Source of the DNA: Albifimbria verrucaria
Lineage: Eukaryota > Ascomycota > Sordariomycetes > Hypocreales > Stachybotryaceae
Assembly (NCBI GenBank): GCA_020081605.1
Contig: JAHREC010000062.1
Span: 1,736,001 to 1,800,000, forward strand
Direction of reading: 5' to 3'
DNA length: 64,000 bases
Positions 55,964 to 64,000 of this stretch are shown piece by piece (positions within the stretch are counted from its first letter, which is position 1; each line of letters starts with the position of its first letter). The translations under genes were made by a program, and so were the position numbers. The notes under the pieces were generated by a model, which saw nothing but the letters and a program-made list of their open reading frames with translations, was not told the origin of the DNA and did no database searches.

Positions 55964-56931
55964 TTAGAAGTTGCTGGCATGGTGCGGTGTGTGAGCTTGT
56001 CTGTAGTGTTCAGAACCGTTACCATAGCCCTGGTAGCCACCATTCGCCTCCTCCATGTCGCCAGGTACGGGCTTGGGAATCTAGCATCGGGGACTTTGTA
56101 CGGACAGCCGGGTATAGGTCAATCATGAAGGAGATGATGTATAGGGTGAAGACGAAGGAGACAACCCATTCGAAAACGGCGGCGACATTGTAGTTGTGAG
56201 TGAAGCTGGTAGCGGCGAAGGTGACGGCGAGGCAGAACTCGACCAGGATGAAGGTGAGTTTGACCCAGAATGAGATGCGGAGAATGCGGTGTTCCCGGTG
56301 AGCTAGAGAGAAGCAAAGAGTTAGCAAATTGATGACATGAGGAAGACGACAGAATTGTTGAAGCACAGTGGGACGGGAAATACCACGTACCGATACCAAG
56401 ACGCTGGTACTCCCAGCAGATGAAAATAGCAGACAGCAGATATCCAGCAATGAAGAGGAGCAGGAAGATGTCATGCAGTCGGTTGTGACGTAGAGTGTCA
56501 AAAATGGAGAGGAGGATCAAGCCAGCGGTTCCAACGATGGCAAACACGATGGTGAGGAAGGCCAGGATCTTCTGACCAAGAGAGCCGTTGGGGACTAGAC
56601 GACCATTGTGACGCAGCCAACGCTCCGCGACAAAAGAGAGGTCGAGAAAGACGGTTGTGACGCAGGCGCCGGCGATGAAGAGAGGCTTGAGGCGGTCAGC
56701 ACCAATGTCGCTGATGTAGGCGATGCTCTGGCCCTCGCTCATGGACGGGTAGCGGCGTCTGTTTTCCTGTACGATCCAGTCGAGGAGCATCCCGAGAAGC
56801 ATTCCGAGCCAGACGAGGCCGGAAATTACTGGCAGCCACTAAAGGATCAAGCAGGTCAGCCATGGCGAACTGTGAGCGGCTTCTGGTTGCTGTGTACTCA
56901 CCCAGTACGATATGAATCCTCGAATAGCCAT
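55964..56931 (-). CDS. Frag1/DRAM/Sfk1 family multi-pass membrane protein
   Basis: Predicted six-helix membrane protein; yeast relative Sfk1 helps recruit the PI4-kinase Stt4 at the plasma membrane. The ATG (56929-56931) gives MAIRGFISYW, an intron, then WLPVISGLVWLGMLLGMLLD. Other segments: NRRRYPSMSEGQSIAYISDI, GADRLKPLFIAGACVTTVFL, ILAFLTIVFAIVGTAGLILL, DIFLLLFIAGYLLSAIFICW, HREHRILRISFWVKLTFILV and EWVVSFVFTLYIISFMIDLY. The 'YPSMSE..IAYISDIGA' block is the family signature. A second intron follows YQRLGI. An indel near 56085 shifts into the tail MEEANGGYQGYGNGSEHYRQ ending HHASNF (stop 55964-55966). Function inferred from family only. Confidence 0.82.
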
Positions 56932-57931
56932 GGCTAAGAAAGTTGTGCCCAAGCAAGCCACCGACGGGAGAGGAGGGCTGGTTGGTTTGTCTATTCCCCA
57001 ATAGATCTAATCAACAGCGAACAAGCAACGCCGGCTACCTGCTCTTGGCGAGAAGGCAGGCAATTAGTATGCAAGGAAATACGTCTATTATGCAAACGGA
57101 AGTTGGGACCGGGAAGATGAAGAAAGAGACAAGGTGGGCTTTGTATGATATATCATGATACATCATTATCCTAAGACCAGGAAAAATGGGGGCGGTAACG
57201 TCAGGTCCCTACAGTACAGCAGCAGGGGGAGCATGAGCGGTGCGTTCGGGCTGGCGGGGCCTCGGAAGACCCCGGTCAAGCAAAAGGAGCGGGAGGAGTG
57301 GAGATGTCGATGTCTTGGGCAATTTTTAGGCTGCTTACAGTGCTGTAGTGACGTGACGTGGATCATTGAGGGTGAAGAGTCGTGATGGAGTTGAGTTGGG
57401 TGCTGTGCAGTCAGTGGTACAGTAGTGGTACATGACGTAATACAGGGGTGTTCTGGCAGCCATGTCGTCATAGCTTGGGGCTCAGACATTGGCCAATCCC
57501 CTGTTCTACTGCGCTAACAAGAAAATACTTCCGAGGCCCCGGACACTTTGTCGGTCCTCCTAACTCCGAGAGACGATTCTTTTGGTTCTTGTCTCTCTTG
57601 GCAGATCAAGCTCGTCGCGGTATCCGATCTACAACTGGCCACGCAGGTGAGTCCATCAATTGGGGCGCATTTAACCTTATTCTGGGTGGGTGCTGTTTCA
57701 CGCAAAGTTGCCCACCCTCGTCCCGGCATGACAGGGATCACCAAAGCCAAGCTCATACTATAAGCTTTTATCGAGACAGATGCCCTTTGTATAAGTTTAC
57801 CAGGTTGTGGTCTCCACTAGGTGGCATTCTCTACTTGACGAGCAGGGACCATTAGGAAACCAGCTTCCGTTCCACCGCCATCCATCACCGTCGTAGAATG
57901 TGCCAGGAGACACTCTCTACCAGCCCAAGCT
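56932..57931. other. 1-kb spacer, no gene
   Basis: Holds the promoter of the Frag1-like gene and the 3' region of the secreted-protein gene. Contains CTACAGTACAGCAGC (57210) and GGTACAGTAGTGGTACATGACG (57416-57437) motifs. A reading frame at 57448-57855 shows no recognisable protein. Confidence 0.45.
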
Positions 57932-58991
57932 TTACTGCTGCTTGCCCTTGAAGTTGTCGCCGGTGATGTAAGGGGTCGACACGAAAAGGGCAAAGGCCTC
58001 GCGGATGCTGCCAGGGTGCTGCCGTCAACCGCGCCCTGCTTCTTCATGATCTCCTTCTGGTACTCCTCGGATTGCAGGCGGCGAACTAGCTCGTACACGA
58101 ACGTCTGTACCAACGTCAGTCTACAGCACGGGGACAAGGGAATCGCACCAAGAAAGACTTACGTAGTCAGCCGCCTTGATGCTGTTGATGGCAGTGATGA
58201 TGAACTTGTCGGCCTCGCCGTCGAGGTACTTGCTCTTCTCGTGGATGATGTTCAGGAGTCGGATCAGAGCAGCAGCGTACTGTCGTAATCATGATTAGCA
58301 GGTGCTCTTTCGGTCGAGTCACTCTAACAATCAACACATACAGTCTTGTAGCAGCAGGCAATCTTGCCCTCCTGGCGGTTAGACCAGCACTTGTTGATGC
58401 CGGACTTATCAATGGCAATGTCAAAGAAGTCAAGCTGGAACTCGAGCTCGTAAATCTCCTTCTTGACGGGCTATATCCAACCATTCGTCAGCTTTCCAAA
58501 ATCACCAAGACACTTTATTTATAGAATCTGTCTCGGGAACGTACCAGCCAGCAGTGGTTTGCGTCATGGCCGCAGTGAAGTCCCTTGACCCTGTCGTAGA
58601 TTTTGTCGGCCTGGTGAGCGAAGGAACGCAGCTTTTCGCACACCTCCTGCTCGGTCAACTTGTATTGGCCCTCCTTCTTGTGGGACTCAGGCTTCTCGTG
58701 ATGGTGCTCAGGCTTCTCGTAGTGGTGTTCAGGTTTCTTGTGAGGGCACTCGGGCTTCTTGTGAGGGCACTCAGGCTTCTTGTGAGGGTAGTGATGCTCC
58801 TCAGGTTTATGAGGAACAGGGTGAGGCCTGTGGGGCTCAGGGCCATGGGGGTGGTGAGGACGGTAGTTGGGAGAGTTCTCCTCGACGTAGATGGTCTCGG
58901 AGAACTCTTTACGCTCGGCATCGCCAGAGTAGTCCAGCGATGCGAGAGCTGGGAGAGCGCAGAGCGCAGCAAAAGCGAGCGACAGCTTCAT
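57932..58991 (-). CDS. Secreted protein with His/Pro/Lys/Cys-rich tandem repeats
   Basis: Function unknown; not assigned to a family. The ATG (58989-58991) starts a classical signal peptide (MKLSLAFAALCALPALAS). After an acidic stretch comes a His/Pro-rich region: RPHHPHGPEPHRPHPVPHKP, then three copies of a 7-residue unit PHKKPEC/PHKKPEH encoded by 21-base repeats (58735-58790), then HHYEKPE and HHHEKPE variants. The folded C-terminal part is helical: LTEQEVCEKLRSFAHQADKI, YDRVKGLHCGHDANHCWL, EIYELEFQLDFFDIAIDKSG, NKCWSNRQEGKIACCYKT, YAAALIRLLNIIHEKSKYLD and FIITAINSIKAADY, with six or more cysteines likely in disulfides. Three introns. An indel near 58015 (after AVDGSTL) shifts to the tail IREAFALFVSTPYITGDNFK ending GKQQ (stop 57932-57934). 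Could bind metal or the cell wall. Confidence 0.75.
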
Positions 58992-60095
58992 GGCGGATTG
59001 TTTAAACGAGAGGACTAGAGGAGTTGCCTGAGAAGGAGACAAGGCTTCAAAGAGGATGAGAAGCGGACGGGGGTGAGGAACAGAGGAGCTCCCTGACAAC
59101 CAAGACAACCTTGCCCATTATATACAAGAGCTCTAGGACATCTTTGTTGCAGTGTCCTTGCCGGAGCGTCACATACTCTGATGAACAAACAGTCTCAAGC
59201 TTTGCTCCACCTCGGGGATGCTGTTGAGAACAGTAATCAAGAGAGGAGTTATGGCTGATCTACGATGCGACGCAGATGCCAAGCTGAGGTGTTCGCATCA
59301 CCTTTGGCGATCTAGAAGGTACCATACTACAGCTTTGGTAGCTAGAAGTCCCCTGTCATTGCTGGTAGCTAAGCTCGCTGGCGGCATCCATTCCACGGCT
59401 GTGGCATGAAAGAGGCTTATGGCTTTGACTTTTGCTGGACCACTTGTCGATTAATCAAAATCCCGACGCAAGATTCAAGTTCGAAATGAGCTAGATCTGC
59501 AATACCCAAGCTGTCTGGGAGAGAGACGACCGCTTCACAAGGCTTCGTTCGACATGTAAGCTTTATTTCTTGCCGGAAGGCTATGTGTAATGTATAAGAT
59601 GCTATTGAGGTTCCTGCATATTTCCGTATTTCTCGGGGTTTGTTGTACGAAACAACCTCGCGTATGTGGCGGTATGAAATCTTTCAAGGCTTTGATAACA
59701 TGATCAAAAATGGTATTTGTTGTAGAATCCAATGTGTTAGTCAAGTGAAGAGGTAAGGAGAGGTGAGGTTGGAGTTGAGTTGAGGTGCCGATAAGATAAG
59801 CCCGCCTGAGGCTGGAAGCTGCTTTCAATGCATTGCATTGGTGAATGAATGCCTTTCCTCCCACCTTCAACAACCTCTCCTCTGCACACCAAAACTCTCC
59901 ACAGCAAGCTCCCTCTCCCGAGCTTGACCTGCAGAACGAAGCCTCGGCTCGCACTCCCATCTGCAAGGCACGACAGACTTCGCGCTTTGCTGGCAAGGCC
60001 CGTCTGGCCACACCAATTCTTTGCCTTCACACCTCAACCCACCACGCAACCAACGAGCGTCCCTCCTGCGCAGATCGCTGCGCTCACCGACCAAC
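58992..60095. promoter_or_regulatory. Divergent spacer secreted protein / KIN28
   Basis: 1.1 kb between divergent starts. The stretch before KIN28 (59860-60095) is C/T-rich, as for a fungal leader; the rest shows no assignable element or gene. Confidence 0.4.
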
Positions 60096-61397
60096 ATGGC
60101 GCTCTCGCCAGTCGTCACCCACACGGTCGAGTCACTTCAGAACCCGCGGTCTATATCTTCGCCCTTGAAGACTTTGGTCTCCTCAGGCCAGGCATCGTCC
60201 AATGGCACGCCTAAGCCCGCCCCGAGTGCTCAGGCTCTGGCCGCGCTGCCCGCCACTGCAGATCTTGCAGAGCAGATGAACGACGAAGAGAAGCGTAAAT
60301 ACGTAAAGGGTAATTCCGTCGTCTACTTGGTTCATGCGGAGGAAGAGTCTGAAGGCCACTTGCTAACCTACTCTTGCTGCAGGCAAGAAGCTCGGTGAGG
60401 GTACCTACGCTATTGTCTTCCTTGGCCACCTGCGCTCCAAGCCGTCCACTCTCGTCGCCATCAAGAAGATCAAGGTCCAGAAGGAATACACCGAGGGCAT
60501 GGCTCCCGACGCTGTTCGAGAGTTGAAGCACCTGCAGGAGTTGAGGCATCCTAACATCATCTCCCTGCTGTCCGTCTTCTCTTCCAAGGACCAAAACCTC
60601 AACCTTGTCCTTGAGTACTTGCCCTTGGCGATCTCGAGATGCTCATTCGCGATACCGACAATGTGCGCTACGGTGCCGCTGACATCAAGGCTTGGATGGG
60701 CATGCTTACGCGGGCCGTCTGGTTCTGCCACGAAAGCTTTGTCCTGCATCGTGATATCAAACCTAACAACTTGCTCATCTCCGCTGACGGCGAAGTAAAG
60801 CTTGCCGATTTCGGTCTCGCTCGCAGCTTCGCCGACCCCACCAAAATATGACATCCAATGTCATCACCCGTTGGTACAGGCCCCTGAGCTGCTCTTCGGT
60901 GCCAAGCACTACAGCGGCGCTGTCGACGTATGGTCCGTCGGCACTGTGTTTGCCGAGCTCATTTTGCGTGCTCCTTACATGCCCGGCAACAATGAACTCG
61001 ACCAGATCAAGATGATCTGTGAGGCAATCGGTACGCCCACCGACGACAACTGGCCCGGTGTGACCAAGCTCCTGAGTACACCGTCCCCGGTCAGCACCCC
61101 GTTCGCGGTAAGGACTGGTTTGAGATGCGCTTCGGCACGGTTGGCTCAGACGGCGTCGATCTGCTCATAAAGACGCTCATCCTCAACCCAAAGAAGCGCA
61201 TCACCGCCCGCGACATGCTTCAGCACCGCTGGTGGCACTCTGAACCCAAGCCCACACGCAAGCAGGATCTGCCGCGCAAGGGCGGCGGCGAGGAGAAGAT
61301 GATTGCCGACCTTAAGCGTCGGCCAGGCATGACGGAGGATGAGCGAACCGAGCGAGGTGCCAAGGTTGCCCGCAGACTTGATTTTGGGCAGATGTAA
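60096..61397 (+). CDS. KIN28: TFIIH CTD kinase Kin28 (CDK7 homologue)
   Basis: Cyclin-dependent kinase of TFIIH that phosphorylates the RNA polymerase II CTD at promoters. The ATG (60096) opens a Ser/Pro/Ala-rich N-terminal extension. After intron 60310-60382 comes the kinase: Gly loop [37 protein letters not shown] (VAIK Lys and cyclin-binding helix), [20 protein letters not shown], catalytic loop [30 protein letters not shown], activation segment TSNVITRW and [69 protein letters not shown]. The C-terminus ends ARRLDFGQM. Four one-base deletions break it: before DLEMLIRD (near 60629), in KIMTSN (60847), in YRAPE (60882) and near 61073. All kinase motifs are otherwise intact, so this is a live gene misread. 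Confidence 0.93.
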
Positions 61398-61775
61398 AGA
61401 GGCAGTGGTAAATCAAAGCGGATTTGTTTCCTGGGCAAAAGCAAAGAGAACTCGGGTGCACGTTTTCATGTTGAACATGCAGTCCGACGGCTGGCGTTTG
61501 GGCTTGGGCCGGGTCAGGCATGGATATCAGGCATTATCAGTTTACATAGATTGCTCGGAGATGCTGCACGAAGAGATGAATGTACGATAAAATCTCATAG
61601 AATTAATGCAAGTCTTCGCTTGGGATAAAGAAGAAATAAATATATATGTTAAGGATACAACCACCATTTTTTCATAGACTTCGTAAATACCCACATATTT
61701 CATGGTTATGCATCATTCTATAATGTCTTCCCACCTTTGCACAGCGAAAATAGTCGATCTCGTTCCATCCCGTAT
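61398..61775. other. Tail-to-tail spacer, no gene
   Basis: 378 bases between convergent KIN28 and the RCY1-like gene; A+T-rich with AATAAATATATATG near 61635, suitable for 3' end formation on either strand. Confidence 0.45.
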
Positions 61776-64000
61776 CTACATCAGAACGCACTCAAGTCCA
61801 TACATGGCGCGTTCAACGCGCGTCTTGACCTGGTACCAGTCGGCCCTGCGCTGGGCATACTCGTAAACCTCCTCGGCGCGGAACACACCGGCGAAGCGGT
61901 CGCCGTCGGCGATGACGGTGGCCATCTCCTTGGCGTGGGAAGGGTCGATGAGGTAGATCTGGCTGAGCTCACGGAGGGCGCGGAAGTAGGGCAGCAGGTC
62001 GTTGTTGCGCAGGGTGCGGACGAAGTCGAAGTAGAGGTTCATGTCGGCAATGAGCTTGATGGCGCCGTCGGTACTGATGCGCTGGCGCTTGAGGTGCTTG
62101 CAGATGGCGGTGAAGAGGCGCAGGCCAACCTCACCGTTGAACACGTCGAGCATGGACTTGTCCGTCGTGCCGACGAGCATGCGCGTGTGCGATGAGACAA
62201 GCTCGACGATGCGCTTGGCCGTCTCCGTGGGTCCAATGTCTACCTCAGCGGACGCCGGCCCGCCCAAGACACTGGCTCGCTTGTCCGAGCTGGCCGGCGG
62301 GGCTGGGTTGTAGTCCGTCGGGCTCTGGGTGGTGCCGTGTAAATACTCGACCTCGTCCATAAGCACGTCGATACCCTTATTCAGGCCAGCAGCCACGCTC
62401 TCATCTAGCATCTGTTCGAACTTTTTCTTGGCCAGTCCGGCAGGGTCTAGGAAATCGTTTTTGTCGGCTATCTTGGGCGCTGCCAATTGCTGCTCGTAAA
62501 AGACATCTATCATCTGGCTGATGAGATCTCCGACGTTGACAAGTTCGATGAACGTAACAAGTGGCGCGACCCCTGCCTGGCTGTGGTCGCTGACCTCCCT
62601 CGGGTTATAATGTGATAGATGAGCTACGGCCATGTCGAATCCGGTTTTGACGTGTTTTTGGCCCAAGATTCGAAGCAAAGCTACGAAAATGTTGGCACAT
62701 AGCTCTCTAGCTTCCTCTCCGGTCTGCCCGCCCAGTCGGATAAAGGCTGCGACTCGTCCAAGGCTTGCCTTTGCTGAGTGGACTAGCTTCAATGCAACCT
62801 CGATGCTGAAGAGAGACTTGATGCCCTCCAGCTTCGACGTCATCAATGCTGCTTTGGCTTGAAGTTCATCCGTAGGAGCCTTCTCTGGCAAAGGACTGTG
62901 CTTGCCATCCAATCCGGTTATACCTGGTGTGGTAGGCCGCGACTGTTGCGGCGTTGCACTTAATGTACCGGCTGGAGTCGCGGAAGCTGGCTTTGCTGTT
63001 CCAAATGGGGAGCCCATGGGGAAACTTGGCAGGACCGTGACGGGCATCATGATGACCTTCTTGAAGGAGCTTAAGAAATCCTTTTTGTCAGCAGAGCGGT
63101 TGATGTTGGACATGTAGAAGGATTCCAGCGACGAGTCCTGCTCAGACAGCTTTCTATCCCAATCCGCAACCTCTGCCTCTGCTTGTCTTGTGAAGAAGTC
63201 CAATTCCTCTTGTGTATATAGGTCGAAATGAGGTTCGAAGACGCGAAGGGTCATCTCCTTTGCTTTATCTTCAATCTCGCCATCAAATCCTTTAGGAACC
63301 TTGACCGACTGGAAAAACAGAAAAGTCTGTTCAAAAATTCCAGATACAGCTTTCAGATACGACGCAATGCTGCGTTCATGGGACTCATCAAAGAGGGAGT
63401 TGTATACTCCATGATAATGTCCTCTCGTACCCTATCAAGGAAAGCCCAGAATACGTTGACCGGTTCGGGAATATCCGCTCTATGACATCGGCTTGATCAT
63501 TCACCTTGCCCAGAAGCATCTCAAAGAATAGCCGTGATGGCTCAACTGATATTTCATCCGCAGCGCCTCGGTTAATGCAGTCCATGGGATTGACCACAAG
63601 TTGAGGGTCGTCAAAGATCGGATGCTTTTGAACGAAGAGGTCGATACCAGTCTTGGCTCCATTGAGAGAATACAACACATGGGCATAGCGTTTCATCCGT
63701 CCGTCCACGTCCCAGAATTCGTAGCCCTGCTCGAACTCCCGCAGGACAGCCCCTCGAAGATGCTGATCATAGACTTGAGCTTGTCTGCGCGAGCCACACA
63801 TCCTTCAGACCAGTCGCTCTTTGCAAAGCGCAGGAGATTAGCCAGCATCTGAGCTTGGGTTTCCGGATCCCGGAATGCCTGGAAGATAATGGGGTCGGCA
63901 TGGCTCTTTGCCTTGGCCACATCGAAATAGAAAGGCGCCAAGGCACCGTATATCTTGCCATACTCTTGCCGTGCTCCTCCCTGATGCTCTTTACATTCTT
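61776..64000 (-). CDS. RCY1/Sec10-like membrane-recycling protein, 3' part only
   Basis: The C-terminal portion of a protein of the recyclin-1 (F-box, Sec10-like) family acting in endosome-to-plasma-membrane recycling. The 5' end lies beyond the right edge, so the F-box cannot be checked. Visible, N to C: PFYFDVAKAKSHADPIIFQA, VLREFEQGYEFWDVDGRM, PLFDESHERSIASYLKAVSG, MTLRVFEPHFDLYTQEELDF, LESFYMSNINRSADKKDFLS, SFKKVIMMPVTVLPSFP, a Ser/Thr/Pro linker, then the Sec10 domain with LVNVGDLISQMIDVFYEQQL, ESVAAGLNKGIDVLMDEVEY, IGPTETAKRIVELVSSHTRM, VGLRLFTAICKHLKRQRIST, LRELSQIYLIDPSHAKEMAT and YEYAQRRADWYQVKTRVERA; stop 61776-61778. At least two indels between 63380 and 63480. The exocyst subunit Sec10 itself is the alternative, but the linker and N-terminal blocks fit recyclin better. 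Confidence 0.75.

Noticed and set aside
5122..64000. Biosynthetic gene cluster, viral insertion, CRISPR or retrotransposon
   Set aside because: No polyketide or peptide synthase, reverse transcriptase, transposase, integrase, capsid or spaced direct-repeat array could be read on either strand.

Overview
The window is nuclear DNA of a filamentous ascomycete. Most genes are split by short introns of about 50-110 bases with GTANGT-like donors, CTAAC/CTGAC branch sites and CAG/TAG acceptors. The gene set is fungal: eisosome Eis1, BIG1, a F-BAR/DEP/RhoGAP protein, the securin-like Scp3 family and COMPASS Set1. Gene content suggests a sordariomycete, probably Hypocreales; genus cannot be decided from sequence alone. 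No plasmid, phage, CRISPR, rRNA or intact transposon is visible.

Layout. 1-5 kb: a Myb/SANT-like gene, a DUF4202 gene and an FMN-dependent alpha-hydroxy-acid dehydrogenase. 5.1-13.5 kb: a gene-free block rich in 5-base tandem repeats, with a perfect palindrome and a tRNA-like module, ending in a pyrimidine-rich leader. 13.5-31 kb: a dense run of housekeeping genes: an Ilp-like conserved protein, SET1, Scp3, tropomyosin, RRP17, BIG1, TRM112, an ER cyclophilin, mitochondrial ribosomal S13 and a membrane dipeptidase. 32-42.6 kb: F-BAR/DEP/RhoGAP, AP-3 delta, COQ10 and a coiled-coil ubiquitin-like-domain protein. 42.6-46.6 kb: a second gene-poor stretch. 46.6-64 kb: EMC2, TRM140, a PTP-like phosphatase, EIS1, a Frag1/DRAM/Sfk1 membrane protein, a secreted His-rich repeat protein, the TFIIH kinase KIN28 and the 3' part of an RCY1/Sec10-like gene running off the right edge.

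The genes form no pathway or cluster. Themes recur: tRNA/rRNA maturation (TRM112, TRM140, RRP17), membrane traffic (AP-3, EMC2, RCY1, F-BAR, Eis1) and chromatin/transcription (SET1, KIN28). Neighbours are often head-to-head with 0.3-0.7 kb between starts, or tail-to-tail with little spacing.

Most important caution: most long conserved genes are broken by single-base frame changes, usually in runs of 3-6 identical bases, with good protein on both sides and no spare bases for an intron. I count roughly 35-40. This looks like indel error in the assembly rather than mass pseudogenisation, so gene spans below ignore these breaks. I found no clearly new multi-gene system. The best leads are an ER cyclophilin whose last intron switches between an HVEL tail and a membrane anchor, a RhoGAP domain without its arginine finger, a secreted His/Cys repeat protein, and the palindrome plus tRNA-like module in the gene desert.
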